From assembly GCA_947683425.1 (NCBI GenBank), contig CANTUQ010000055.1, forward strand, positions 3,026,001 through 3,090,000: DNA of 64,000 nucleotides. Direction: 5' to 3'. This stretch comes from Excoecaria cochinchinensis (Eukaryota; Streptophyta; Magnoliopsida; Malpighiales; Euphorbiaceae). The position numbers and the translations under genes are program-made. Below the pieces are notes generated by a model. It saw nothing but the letters and a program-made list of their open reading frames with translations. It had not been told where the DNA came from and did not search any database. Of the stretch, positions 33,867 to 46,142 are shown in pieces (position 1 is the stretch's first letter; each line of letters begins with the position of its first letter).

Positions 33867-35860
33867 GGTAACCTCGGGGTAGCTATAAAGTCGAAATTGA
33901 CAGTCGATACTGAAAAATTTTTATTTGATAAAATTGATTTATGGACTGTCAGGAGTCTAGTGGTAAAATTTGGAGTGAAAACGGAGTCAAATAGACCTCA
34001 GAAAGTTATGTTGAAGTTGGCCTCTAGTTCGGTTCAAATGAACAAGGGTTTAACCAGAGTTTGACCGAATTTTTAAAAATAGTTTTTGAGATCAAAAGGG
34101 CGTAAAGTGGGAAGTATAAAGGATTAAAATAATTTATAGTAATTTTTGACAGTATTAGAATGGTGTTTTACGGCAAAATCGAAAAGGGTTGAATCGGACC
34201 GGTTTAACTAAATCGGGCCCCAAATGAACTCCGATTAAGATAAAATTTTGTAAGGAGGCTATTTTCTATGTTTTAAGAATGATGGAATTGGTTAGGAGTG
34301 AAAAATAAGATGATGAACACATATATACCTTTAAAGAGTGAAAATTGGATGAAAAACCGAAAATTTTATTCAAACCGGTTGGACCACTTTGGTTGGACCG
34401 GTTCAATTCAATTTTAGCCTATATAAGGCGTCAAGAGACCATATTTCTCTAGAGAAATCTAGCCTTCACCACCCTTCCTCTCTCCCTTCTTGGCCGAATT
34501 CTTCTTCTTATTTTCTGCTATATTTTTCTTCATCTTTCCTTCAATATTTCCCCAAAATTCAACCTCTTAGATAAAGTTTAGCTCCTCTACAACTTGGAAA
34601 TAGTATTTGGAGTCTAATTGGAGTGTTGGAAGCAAGGAAATCTAAGGATACAAGGTTTAGGTGTGATTTTGAGGTAAGTGATTTAGGAAATTTTAATTGG
34701 CCTTAAAGGTTTCTATGGGTATTTTCAAGTATGAGGAACATGTTTATGAAGATATTTTGTAAAAAGAAAGCATAGATTTGATGAAATCTCTTTGAATATA
34801 TTCGGCAATGGTTAGGTTTACAAGGAGAGGAAGATTTCTCCTAAGGCTAAGGCATCAAAAAGGACACTTGAGAAGTGCTAAGCAAGGATTTGAGGTTTGT
34901 GGTTACAAAATCCATTTATTTCCATTGAAAAAGATTTATTTTATGTTATGTCTAAGTATTAAGTATGTGAAATATGCATGTATAATGAAATCTAACTTTA
35001 TAGTCATGTTTAGGAAGGTAAGTAATGATGATTTGAATGCTTAATATGAGAAGATAATAATTTGGTGAAGAAACTAAGATTGGGCCGAATGCTATACATA
35101 GGAAAAATATAGGTATACTTGGTTATTATGGCATGTAAAGGTTATTTAGGTAATGTTTAACATGATATATAGTAAATGGAATGATTTAATGAAAGAAAAA
35201 TAAACTTAAAGTGAAAGTGTAACATAGGCCAAATGGTATTATTAAGGTAAACCATATTAAACTTTAATAGTTAACGTATATACATGATATGCTAGTGATA
35301 TATGCCATGAGATTTAATTAATTGAGTGATCAAATTGAAAGAAAAATAAAGATAAAGTGTAATGGGGTCTTTGGCCGAATGGTAAACTTGGAATAAATAA
35401 TGTGTAACTTGATTATTTGTTAAGTATAATAGTATAAAATAAATAAAGAATGGAAAATAAGAATATGCGAATTTACTTGAAATTAAAAGTGTATATTTGC
35501 ATATGTATAAAGAGAATTAATATATTATGTTTAAGATGAAAACAATTGAAAGTGTATGTTTCAGTGAATTCTTCAAATGAATGATGTTCATATTGAATAT
35601 CAAGTGAATAGAAACGGAATTGATGGAAAAAGAATGAAAAAGAAGTGGTACTGTATGGTTTAATATTGTGAAAATTATTCTTTTTGTATATGAAGTGATT
35701 AATGAAATGAATGATGAAGTGCCTTGCCCTTAGTGATCTGGTAGTAAATCTAGATCGGGATATAGATGGCCAGCCATAGGGACGTCAGTGTATGCCGCGG
35801 TAGCGAGTCATGGCTACTTGCAATTAAAGACCAATGACGGTCTATTTATGACAGTGTAGT
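33867..35860 (+). mobile_element. Unclassified LTR-like sequence I, right piece
   Basis: Continues 21221-21331 after the GGTAA duplication. It has a TATA box (TATATAAGG, 34420-34428) followed by a pyrimidine-rich leader-like segment (34455-34560), then AT-rich sequence with several 'ttggccgaatg' words (35080, 35230, 35370). No coding sequence. A promoter-bearing LTR is inferred; the lineage is not recognised. It is cut at 35861 by a Tat LTR. Confidence 0.5.
34420..34428 (+). promoter_or_regulatory. TATA box in LTR-like sequence I
   Basis: TATATAAGG preceded by 'ttttagcc' and followed within 40 bases by a pyrimidine-rich stretch, a typical plant TATA arrangement. No transcript data. Confidence 0.5.
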
Positions 35861-36350
35861 TGTAGGCACCGGGCCCTGAGGCAGCCCGGACGAAGGTTAC
35901 CCAGTGATAAAAATAATGCTGGTTCATGAGCAAAATTATTATAAGTGATGATTTCCTTGTCAAAACCCTTCTTTTTAAATAAAAATTATTGTTACTGTGG
36001 TTTTTCGAGTTTTTTGTCGATTGCCGCAGCGTGGCCTGCGCGGCGTCTACTGGCAGAGCGCGTGAGGTGCAGTGCCTGCGTGTAGGCTCGTGAGGCACGC
36101 GCGAGAGGCGCGGCCTCGTGTATGAGGCCGCAGCTCGCGCAACGCGAGGCATGGCCTCCTGCGAGAGGACGTACTTCGCGCATGCGCGAGGTACGGCCTC
36201 CTGCAGGAGGCCGCACCTCACACACGTAGGGTGTACCTGCGCCTCGTGTCTATGAGGCGCGGCCTCCTAGCACAAGGCGCACCTCTCACCTGCAAGGCAC
36301 GGCCTCCAGTGCGAGGTCCGTACCTCGTGCGTCTCCTACCACGCCAGGAC
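35861..36350 (+). mobile_element. 5' end of Tat LTR B with GC-rich array
   Basis: Starts TGTAGGCACCGGGCCCTGAG. From about 36010 to 36340 it is an array of variants of GAGGCGCGGCCTC and GAGGCCGCACCTC (stem GAGG...CCTC). It then jumps straight into gag at about 36350, so the rest of the LTR, primer site, leader and gag N-terminus are deleted. The array type matches 38010-38460, so this LTR and the next are one subfamily. Confidence 0.8.
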
Positions 36351-37838
36351 TTCATTTTTTCTGGATTCCCTGATCTACCCAAGTTTGATGGCACCTCAAA
36401 TCCGTCTGCTCACATCAAGCAATACACGCTTGTGATGAAGGGGACTATACTTACCAATAGATAGAAGGTGGAATATTTCTGTCTCAGCTCGACTAGGCCT
36501 GCTGTAAACTGGTACCACGGTTTGGATAGGAGAACAAGACAAAATTTGGACTTGTTAACTGAAGAGTTCCTTAAATAGTAGGATTGTAGCACTAGAATGG
36601 AGGTTACTTTGAAGGAATTGGAGCTACTTCAATAGAGATATAATGAGTCATTCCACGAGTATCTTACTTGATGGAGAAATCGGATAATGGAGATGAAAAG
36701 TAAGCTATATACTCCATATCACATTAGATTATTCATCTGTAATGCAAGTCCATATCTCAAGGAGGGGCTAAAGATGAAGGGGCTCAAAGATTGGGAGTCT
36801 CTAAAGGATATAGCTATCAAAGCAGAGGGTGAGTACCGAGCAAAGAAGGCAATTCAAGATAGCTTTGTTAGGAAAAACTTTGGGAACAAATCAGGAAATA
36901 GATAGGCTAACACTGGAGGTAGTAGCAAGAATGGCAAGAGAACTGAGGTCTCAGCCACAGAATGTAACCAAGGCCAAAGGTATTATTCGAATTTAGGTCG
37001 ACCTCTGACTTATGTTTTGGAAAGGTTGGTGAAAGAAGGGCAGTTATGACCTTTAAAGCCGAGGCTAGCTAGAAACCATGGTCAACCAGGAAACAGGGGG
37101 GATCAGTTTTGTGCTTATCATCAACACATAGGGCATCTAATAGACTTTTGCAGAACATTGAGAAACAAGATCCAAGATCTCATTGACAATAAGCAGATCA
37201 CAGATCCAGAAAAGAGGGAGAAGAAAAAGAAGTCTAGTAATGATGCAGTTCCTCCACCAGTGTACATGATCAGGTCTAACTTTCCCGAATGGTACACATT
37301 GCAAGATTTATATGGTAATGAGTATGTTGCTATCACTCATAAAACAAGTGAAGAAAGGATTCCCGTGGCGACAATAGATTGTTGGTCCACTAGTGAGAGT
37401 GAAGAAGAAGTCAAAGATTCTAAGAAAGATGAAGAAATTGCAAATCCTTGGGATTCAAAGGATGAAGAAAATAGAAAGGTTGGGGTTGTAACCCGAAGTG
37501 GCAGGGTAGTTCCAGAGGCAGAGAGGCCTCAAGACCTGGTGCCTATGCTTGCAGGAAAAGAGCTCAAGGAGGATGGGTTAATGAAATAGTTAAAGAAAAC
37601 AACAACCCAGTTATCCATTTGGGATTTGCCGAGAAAATCCCCATCACATAGGCAGAAGTTAGTGGAAGCCTTATATGAATCCACTGTTGCCATCACTATC
37701 TCGCCATCTGAGTTACTAGACCTAGTTAAAGGGGGTTCGGGGGAAAATTTTGTTTATACTGATGCCGACTTTCCACATGAAGGCCGCAAACACAATCGCC
37801 CATTATATATCAAAGCACAGATCAATGGCAAGCATACT
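36351..37838 (+). pseudogene. Tat gag and protease start, fragment B
   Basis: Gag core 'LPKFDGTSNPSAHIKQYTLVMKG', 'WYHGLDRRTRQNLDLLTEEF', 'GLKMKGLKDWESLKDIAIKAEGEY', and the zinc-finger-like 'FCAYHQHIGHLIDFC' near 37110. An acidic linker and the protease lead 'SPSHRQKLVEALYESTVAITISPSELLDLVKGG' follow. Stops: TAG 36462-36464, TAG near 36576, TAG near 36632, TGA near 36669, then more. The copy ends at 37838 just before the protease active site, where an LTR begins. Confidence 0.85.
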
Positions 37839-38009
37839 TGTAGACACCGGGTCCTGAGACTGTCCATGATCAGGATTACCTAATGATCAAAATGATGCTT
37901 GTTCACAGGCGAACAGGTTAGAACTGATGATTCCCTTGTCGAATATCCTTCTTTTTAAATAAAAGATTTTTAAGATTTTATTTTTGGGTTTTTCAGTAGC
38001 CTACCGCTA

Positions 38010-38460
38010 CGCGGTGCGTGCGAGGTATAGCGTATGCTGGCAGTGTGCGTGAGGCATGGTGCCTGCATGCGGGCTCGCTGAGCATTGAGCGCAAGGCCTC
38101 GCCTCTTGCAGCATCCGCGTACAGATTTGTGGGGAGTCGCGCGCGAGGCCTCGCCTCGATTAGTGCCCGCGTGCGGATTCGCGGGGTGCTGTGGGCTCGC
38201 GCGGCGCCCGCATTTGGGTTCGCGCGGCATCGCTCCACGCCTCGTGCTATGCGGCCTCTAGTGCGAGGCCGTACCTCGCCTCTCATTGTGTGGCCTCCAG
38301 CGTGAGGCCGCACCTCGCGCATGTGACGTGCGGCCCCCAGATCGAGGCCGTACCTTACGCATGTGACATGCAGCCTCCACTGCAAGGCAGCACCTCATGT
38401 GCATCCTGTGGGAGACCCCCCGCACTTGGGAGCATGACGTGCGGCCACCCACTCGCGGGC
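38010..38460. repeat. GAGGCC/GGCCTC inverted-repeat array
   Basis: Repeats such as 'gcggcctc(c/t)agtgcgaggccgtacctcgc' give stems GGCCTC/GAGGCC every 25-60 bp. Base composition is far from the flanking AT-rich DNA. Same type as 36010-36340. Confidence 0.8.
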
Positions 38461-39254
38461 AGTCTCCCTTCTATCCCTTTCCCACCTGCAAAATCTAGTT
38501 TTTTTACAGATTTTGAAGACAATTTTTTTTAGTTTTCAGGGATTTTTGGGGGAAGAGCGATGGAATGGGGGGTTTTGTCCTTTCCCCTTTTCAGTAGATA
38601 GGACAAATAAAGAAGAGAAAATTTTCATTTGACAGGGTGGGACTTTTCGGACTGAAAAGAGAGAAAAAGAGAGCTTAGGAAGAAAGAAAACAGGAGAGTG
38701 TTTTTGAGAGAAAATCAGAAATTTTTCTAAAAGTCTCTTTTTTCTTCTAATTTTCTGAAACAAAAATAAAATATTTTATTTGAGTTTGAGCTTAGCTTGA
38801 GATAGGGAAATCGATTCCCTTACCTTGGGTTTATTATCAAACAAAAGCCAAAAATCATTTGTTATCATTTTAATGTCTTTTTTTGAGTTTCTTTTGGAGT
38901 TATTTCGAATCTATTTTGAAACTCGACAGGGGAGTCGGATCGAAACATCTTGCTTCCAATATAATCAAATTTGAGGGTAAAAATTCTTGGATCCATTTTC
39001 ATCATCTCATTTTACCTTTTTTGTCATTATTATTGTTAATATTATTATCCCACTGTCAACGTATTTTCGTTTGGTATTATGTTTATTATTATTTTTATTT
39101 GTTGTTGTTATTACTATTGTCAATGTTATGGTTTTTACTATTAATATTATTGTATCGTTACTATTACTTTTATTATTCTTCTCATTATGACCATTATTAT
39201 TATTTTCTGTTATTATTATGATTATTATTATTGTCTATTCGTTATTGTTGTTGT

Positions 39255-39259
39255 TGTTA

Positions 39260-39332
<73 letters not shown>
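39255..39332. repeat. (ATT)n microsatellite
   Basis: About 24 ATT units with looser TTA/GTT repeats on both sides (39010-39420). Tyr/Ile-rich frames over it are artefacts. Confidence 0.95.
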
Positions 39333-40645
39333 GTATTTGTCATTGTCGTTATTATTGTCACTATTTTTATTAGCATTATTGTTTTTTATTGTTATTATCA
39401 CTATTATTATATTTTTTCATGACTAATTTTAATCCCTTTTGCATGTGAGTTGTTGTGTATTAAATTAATGTGCTCAATTTAACCTATTCCATTCACTACA
39501 TGCATGTTAACCATGTTTTATATTTCTCTTGCTTTTATGTTTATGTGCTTGATTTTGGAAATATTACTAACCTCTTTTTTGTCGTTTTTCTTGTTTGTGT
39601 AAAATGTGACGTTTACTTGTTTGAGTATCGTCGTGACCACACGGAGGGGTCATGGCACGTAGGAGACCACATCACTTGGGTGAGACCTTACCTACCACTT
39701 GTTTATGTGATTGTATTTATTTTGCAAATCAAATAGTTTTATTTCATGCGCGTATCAGTTAAAAAATCACAAAAATATTTTTATAAATAAATTGGGATTT
39801 TTACTAATAAAGTGGAACCAATGTCCTCGATTTTAGCCAAGGGATACAAAATGTTATGAATTAAAATGAAGAGTTAAATTTTCTTAAAAATGGGATCACT
39901 CATCTCGGTTTTCAAACCAATAGCCGAAATAACTCTTCGATCTCTCTTTAAGTGAGCATGAAGGAACCAATGTTCCTAAACCGAATAAATATCCCGATTT
40001 ATGCATGTAATCCCTTTTGATTGGTTTTGCTTGATTGTTTAAACTTTATGTTTATATATCTTGTGGGCTCTTGTAATTAATTATTTTGGTGCAATTTTAT
40101 TTAGCTTTCTTTCATTTAGGGATTGTATTCTGTCCCAATTTCCATTTTAATTTTGTTTTACCTTTTCTTTTCATTTGGGAGATTGTATTTGTCCCAATTT
40201 CTCCTTTGTAAATAGCGGGTTTGCATGTTTACTGCTTTATTTACTGCTTTCTTTACATCTTTCATTTTATCGCTTTCTTGATACTTGAAATGCGCTTTTA
40301 ATAAATTGCACTAATCGCATGAGAAGAGAGATGGAATTCTATAATCTAAAAACTCATTTGTAACTTAACTTAAGGCATTAATAAGAGTGAAGTTCTGAAC
40401 GCCTTCTCTGATTTAGACCATAAAGGTTAGATGACCTTCCCTAATTTCTTGTAAATTAGGTGGCGACTCCAAAATACCTCAAATGTGCCTAAACGTTTCA
40501 TGAGGCTAGATGGACTTCCCCAATGTTCTGTTGGGTGGGGATTTCAAAATGTCTCATGTTACCCAAGATCAAATGATGTGAACCAATCCCTCAAGCCCTA
40601 AAGGCAGGCTTTATGAGGGCCTTCCCTGTTCGGCGCACGTCACAG

Positions 40646-40662
40646 TGGCGACTCCACTGGGG
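40646..40662 (+). other. Isolated tRNA-Arg primer-binding site between two LTRs
   Basis: TGGCGACTCCACTGGGG, one base after the LTR end, then immediately the TGTAGACACC start of the LTR of D. No leader sequence follows. See findings. Confidence 0.85.
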
Positions 40663-40844
40663 TGTAGACACCGGGTCTTGAGACAGTCCAAATCAGAGTT
40701 ACCCGATAAAGAAGCTAACGTTGGTTTCGGATAAGTGATGAAAGTTGTGGGTGTTTGTTCTCCAGTTTAATGAGGATCGGAAATTTTCTCGGTGAATGAG
40801 AGGTTTCGGAGAGTCAAAACCTTGAAATTGGAATTTTGGTCCAC

Positions 40845-41110
40845 AGACGGGCAGCCCGTCTATGGTAGTACAGCCCGTTGCTCGCGTAACGGGCCCGTCT
40901 CTCGCATCGAGCATCTGCTGTCGCTCGAGGGGGTGCCTGTCGTTCACTTAAGCGGTGCCTGTCGCTCGACCCGAGCGGTGCCTATCTCTTGGTTGAGTGA
41001 CGCCTCGCGAGTGGCTGTTGTGCCACGTGTAAGGCCCACCGGTCAAATGACCGCTGTTACCCTTTCCACCGACGGCCGTCGATCATCCACCAACACCTGT
41101 CGGTCAGTGA
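40845..41110. repeat. Inverted-repeat array in LTR D
   Basis: Contains the 15-nt hairpin GACGGGCAGCCCGTC and several CGCTCG/CGAGCG pairs, upstream of the TATA box. Confidence 0.75.
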
Positions 41111-41255
41111 TTTGGCAGTTTAAACCACCGGATTTTGGTGAGATTTAGGGGGCTTTACCAAATATTCGAAATATCTTTTAAAATCTCTGATTTCGAAACA
41201 TCCTCTAAAAATATAAATTTAAAATTTGAATTTATTTGAAATTTCTTCCTAAATC

Positions 41256-41263
41256 TATAAATA
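41256..41263 (+). promoter_or_regulatory. TATA box of LTR D
   Basis: TATAAATA in 'aatctataaataaggg', at the same place as in LTR A. Confidence 0.6.
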
Positions 41264-43090
41264 AGGGAAGGGGATTCAGTTTTTGAGGGTTCGAAAATTT
41301 GCTAAAAAATTCTTAATTAGAAGACTTTTAAAGGAAAAAGCTTAGGAATTTTCCACAGAGATTTCATTTTCGACTTTTACAAACAGAATTCTATTCTTAA
41401 AATTTCTTCTTTTTATTTTATTCTCGAATTACGCTAATCATAGGAAACGAAATCCATTCGTTTTCGTCAATCTAGCTAATTCAAATATTCATTGCTATCA
41501 AAATTCCAAGCAAGAAAAATAACTTTTCTCTTCTTAGCTTACTATTAAAAATAAAATTTTGCAATCAAAAGTCTCTATAAATCGCGCGGTCACGATCCGA
41601 TCCTTGTAGAACTCAAGGAGTCAAAATCTTGCAACATTCACCTTCACAAGGTAAAAATCCGAGGGTAAAGATTCTGGATCTATTATTTTGAATTTGATTA
41701 TTTTTGTTAATTTCTTGCATAAAAATCCATTTTTATTCAAATTAAAACAAAAAGAAAATTTTAATTTTGGGTTTCTTTTCAGGAACAGAGGCGACCGATG
41801 GGCATAAGGACCATCGACGGCCATCGGTCAAGCGAGCGACGGGCCGTCGAGGGTTGCCCTTACGCCCATCTGTCGCGCCAAGGGACGCCCGTCGGTCACA
41901 CGTTTTGGGCCGTCCCTGGGCCTCCTATCCCCATTTGACTTCTTTTTTTTTTCTTTTGTTTTTAATAGTTTTCTTATGCAATTTCTTCTGTTTTCCTCCT
42001 TATCATTTAAATTCGTATTTATTTTAGTTCTTTAATTTTACACTAACACGTCCTTTATTTTTGTGAGTTTTGATTCAAACTTGTTTGGTGGATTTGGAGC
42101 CATTTGATGTAGAAGCCACTACAAAGACCTAAGGGTCTTCTCCTGGGTTCATTTTTTGGACTTTATCCTTTTTTTATTTTAAATTATATCGTTATTGTGA
42201 ATAATACCCTTTTTATATTATCTCGCCAATAAAAATTGTTAAATATTTTTATTAATTAAATTGGGGTTTTTTTAAAATGAGGACCAATGTCCACTTTTCC
42301 TAACAAATAAAAATGACGTCTCAAAATTATTTTGTAATAAATTTGCATGTGAGGACCAATGTCCTTATCCTTAATATATATCCCGATTTATGTATGAATC
42401 ACTTGCAATTTACAATGGGGGTTGTATTTCACCCCTAGTTTTATTGTAATCTATTTTTTTGTGCATTTTTTTTAATTATGCTTTATTTTAATTTTGCTTT
42501 ATTTACCACTTCCCCTGAATGGATAATTTGCGCTTTAATTTGAACACATTAAATTGAATGAGAAATGGGATGAAATGATAAATTCAAAACTTAACTATAA
42601 ACTTAACCAAGGTATGAATAAATGGGAAGTCCTGAACCTTTCTGGTCTTTGGGCTCAATAAGATGAGAGGACCATCTCAATGTTCTGTTGGGATGGGGCC
42701 TCCAAGACACCTCTTGTGTCCCATAAAAAGTTTAAAATTGCACAGTCCTAGGCGCCACGAGGTGAGAGGGCCATCCTAATATTTTATTAGGGTGGAAGCC
42801 TCCAAGACACCTTTGATTCGCCCAAGCGTGAGGCTAGAGGACTATCCTATCTTTAAGGTGGAAGCCTCCAATACACCTCCAGGTTGCCTATAATGGACAT
42901 AGCAGCGCTGTCTTAGGCTCACTGAGGCTAGATGACCTTTCCCAATGTTCTATTGGGTGGCGACTCTAAGAAACCTCCTTATTGCACAAAATGGATGCAC
43001 TTGTATTTCGTTACATATTTTTATGAACCTCTCTTGAAAGCCCTAAAAGCGGGCGGTTCAGGGCGCCTCGGGGTTCGGCGCGCGTCACAG

Positions 43091-43108
43091 TGGCGACTCC
43101 ACTAGGGA
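43091..43108 (+). other. Primer-binding site of element D (tRNA-Arg)
   Basis: TGGCGACTCCACTAGGGA, one mismatch from the site at 40646, one base after the LTR end. Confidence 0.85.
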
Positions 43109-43929
43109 CTATACTCGAGACTTCGATTCGAAAGTACCTTGGTTAAAATTTAAAATTATGTTTTAATTTAAAAATTTCATCCTCTTTCAAAACTGCATTG
43201 CATCTCATTAGAGCCTTAGATCTATGCTAGTTTGGTCCCTCTTTTAACCCCGGTACGTTCCTGAAGCACGACCCTATGTTCACTCAATGTAGGAAAGTGT
43301 TATGGATAATCACCAGCCCAAGTCTCGTACCATCATGGTATATTAAATAGAGACCTGACCGGTCGTTACGCTCGTGATGAGCTAGACCCGTTGGCAGGGA
43401 CCATGCTTGGTAGCCCTAAAGTATCATCACCTTTGACCAAAGCTCATGTAATGGAAATATATACTTCCCCTAGGTGGTATGAACCTTAGTACTATGATTG
43501 TTGTATGGATCATTATGTATCGGACAAACCCAGATAATTTGATCGATCACCTAGTCAAAGGCTTTCATGCCCCGATAGGCCCGTGTCAATTTATTCGGAC
43601 TGCCTAAATATATAACGATCATAACCCATGCGCCTGTACCTTAGTTAAGATAGGTTATGTTGTCGGTTCTCCACTGTGCACCATATGTGTCCATCGGGTC
43701 CCCTGTTGGCCCATGGGGTAATCCCACCTAGGAAAGAGACTATAACCTTATATGCGGGAGTAATAAGGTTGGAAGGACCTATGTGCTTGCATGTGATTTG
43801 TGGATGTTGCATAAGCACGACCATACATTATATGTCATTCATGCATCATCCTAACGAGTGTATTTTACAGCCATCATAGATCGCCCCAGGTGGTCAAGAG
43901 GTCCTAAAGGATGACTACACATAAATCCA
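43109..43929 (+). other. 5' leader of element D
   Basis: Untranslated, rich in conserved blocks shared with element E. It includes 'gtgttatggataatcaccagcccaagtctcgtacc' and 'gaccggtcgttacgctcgtgatgagctagacccgt'. Short open frames are not conserved. Confidence 0.75.
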
Positions 43930-45111
43930 TTCTTTGAGCTACCAGAAAGGGTAGAGGTCTCCGATCCAGTCTCAGAAAGCAGCCACACTACATCCTCTCA
44001 ATTCTCTATAGACTCTGAGATGGCTAACTCGCCAAGGGGGATAGATACTACTAGGGCTTTAATAGCTGATGAGGTGGGCCGCAGGTTGGAAGATTTTGAG
44101 AATAGAATGATGGCTATAATGGCCAATATGGCTCAGCCACCTACTCCACAGAACCCACCACCTCCTCCTATGAGAAACCATGAAAGGGAGGAGGTCAGAG
44201 AAGAGTTGCAAGAAGAGGTCCGCCCACCACATGTAGATTTGGGAGCTACCACATCAGGGGCATAGAGAAGAAGGCTGGCCCAGAGAATAGAAGATGACTG
44301 GGAAGACGACGAGTATGAAGAAATAGTGTCAGAAAGGGGGAAGGGACCTCAGAATGAAGACGCCATCTGGAAGAAGATGGAAGAGAAATTTGAAGTGATG
44401 CCAAGAATGCTGACGAGGGGATAAGGAATGAACCCCGAAGATAAGGAGTTAGAAGGGGAGGATTTAATCCCGATGAACTTTAACATGCCGAAAGTTCCGA
44501 AGTTTGATGGCACTTTTGATCCCACCGCACACATAAAACAGTACTCATTGGTGATGAAGGGTACTACTTTGACGAAAAGGCAGAAGATTGAGTACTTTTG
44601 CCTGAGCTTGACTTGCCCAGCGGTGGATTGGTACCACGGGCTTGACTACAGAACTGAAGAGGACTGGGATTTGCTGACGGAAAGTTTTTGAGGTAGTATG
44701 ACTGCAGTACAAGGATGGAGGTGACTCTGAAGGACCTGGAGCTGCTACAGCAAAAGGGAGGTGAGTCTTTCCATGAGTATCTAACTCGATGGAGGAATCG
44801 GGTGATGGAAATGAAAAGAAAACCAGATACTTAAGATTAGATATGGTTGTTCATTAAAAATGCGAGCCCGTATCTAAGAGAGGGATTGAAGATAAAGGGA
44901 TTAAGAGATTGGGAGTCCGTGAAAGACATTGCTATTAAGGCTGAAGGAGAATACCTTGCTAGGAGGGCGAGTAATGAGAACTATGCCAAGAAGGGAAGCA
45001 GCACTCAGGGGGCAAGTAGCTCAGCAGGCTCCGGTAGTGGCACAAGGAAGACAGCCAAAGTATCAGCCACTAATACAACTCCGAGAAATTTCTCTAATTT
45101 GGGAAGGTAGC
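43930..45111 (+). pseudogene. Tat gag of element D, 5' part
   Basis: Opens as 'FFELPERVE' without ATG; the first ATG is 44020 ('MANSPRGIDTTRALIADEVGRRLEDFENRM'). Pro-rich patch, then 'FNMPKVPKFDGTFDPTAHIKQYSLVMKG', 'WYHGLD', 'GLKIKGLRDWESVKDIAIKAEGEY' and the Ser/Gly-rich linker. TAG at about 44263, frameshift near 44690, TAA and TAG near 44831-44838. Interrupted at 45111 by element F and resumes at 54803. Confidence 0.85.
45107..45111. repeat. Target-site duplication of F, left (GTAGC)
   Basis: Partner GTCGC at 54803-54807, one mismatch. The homologous uninterrupted site in A (8937-8941, GGTCTCTATC) shows that one copy is original. Confidence 0.85.
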
Positions 45112-46142
45112 TGTAACACCCCAAAACTGCCGCAGTAGTTTGAGCCTGTCTGAGTCTGTTTGTGCTTGTTTATGTTTATATGTGTGTGCGTACCTGTGGG
45201 CCGTATGATGTTGCATGCATGCTAATTTATGTAAGTGTATGTGTATGTTAGTGTTGTATAAGGAGAGAAGATTTATTGGTGTGTGTTTAAGGATAAGGGA
45301 ATAGGGTGTGATTAAGTGATAATAATTGAGTGTAAGGGAGAGTATGGAAGTAGGGTGCATGTGGGATCATTTCCTATGAGAGAATGACACTTGGCTAGGA
45401 GATAAGAATGAATTTAGTGGGTGAGTGAGAGTGAGGACAGCTGTAAACCTTTTTCCTTTTCTTCCTCTTCCTCACGCCATTTGCAGCTTTTTGTTCTTCT
45501 TCCTCTTCTTTCCTTCTCCTTTCTTACATAATTCTACTCTTCCCTTCTTCTTTGGGTGACTGTTATAACTGGGTTTGTGTCTTTTGCACTCAAGGGTGAG
45601 TTTGTAGGAGTTGTGTCTTAGGTCTTCTCTTCTTCTTCTCTGGGTTTAATTTTCAATTATGTGTTACTTTAGTATTAAACCTGGTTGTGTTTGATTTGTG
45701 GTTCAGAGGAGCTTCCTAGATCATCTAAGGGGAAATAAAAAGCTAGTGGAAGCGGAGCTCACGACTAGGAGCGAAGGAAATCAGGTTTGGGAATGTTTGT
45801 GTGATTTGTCCATTTTGTTGAATAGTGATGATTGTGATTGTTATGGTGGAATTGATGAATAATATTAATTGGACTTGTATGTGTGTGTTGTGAACATTGT
45901 TAAACTGAAGTGAGTTATTTCAAGTGTAAAGTATTGAATTTAAGAATTGTTGTTAAAATTCTTTAAGAGGAAAATATTATTTTTTGAGAATTGTAAATGT
46001 AAGATTGAAATTGTTTGCTTTGAGGATGTTAATTGACGTGTATATTAGGATGTAAGTGAGAAAGAATGGGTTAAGTGATGGGTTGTGTGTTTGTGAATTG
46101 GTTAGGAATGGTTTTGCGGGTAATTGTCGCAACAGGGCAGGG

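Larger units (their letters stand above)
37839..40644 (+). mobile_element. Tat LTR with GAGGC-type hairpin array
   Basis: 2,806 bp from TGTAGACACCGGGTCCTGAG to ...TTCGGCGCACGTCACA. Contents: GC-rich array (38010-38460), purine-rich A/G segment (38540-38760), ATT microsatellite (39255-39332), U5-like tail and the Tat end block with 'ggtggcgactcc'. It is followed directly by 17 nt of primer-binding site, so it behaves as a 5' LTR whose internal region is replaced by the next LTR. Confidence 0.85.
40663..43089 (+). mobile_element. 5' LTR of element D
   Basis: 2,427 bp, TGTAGACACCGGGTCTTGAG to ...TTCGGCGCGCGTCACA. Hairpin array 40845-41110 ('GACGGGCAGCCCGTC', 'cgctcg...cgagcg'), TATA box 41256-41263, second hairpin cluster 41790-41920 ('gacggccatcggtc', 'cgagcgacgggccgtcg'), and the multi-copy 'tagaggaccatc...ttctgttgggatgg' block 42655-42970. 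It is the same subfamily as LTRs A and H. Confidence 0.85.
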
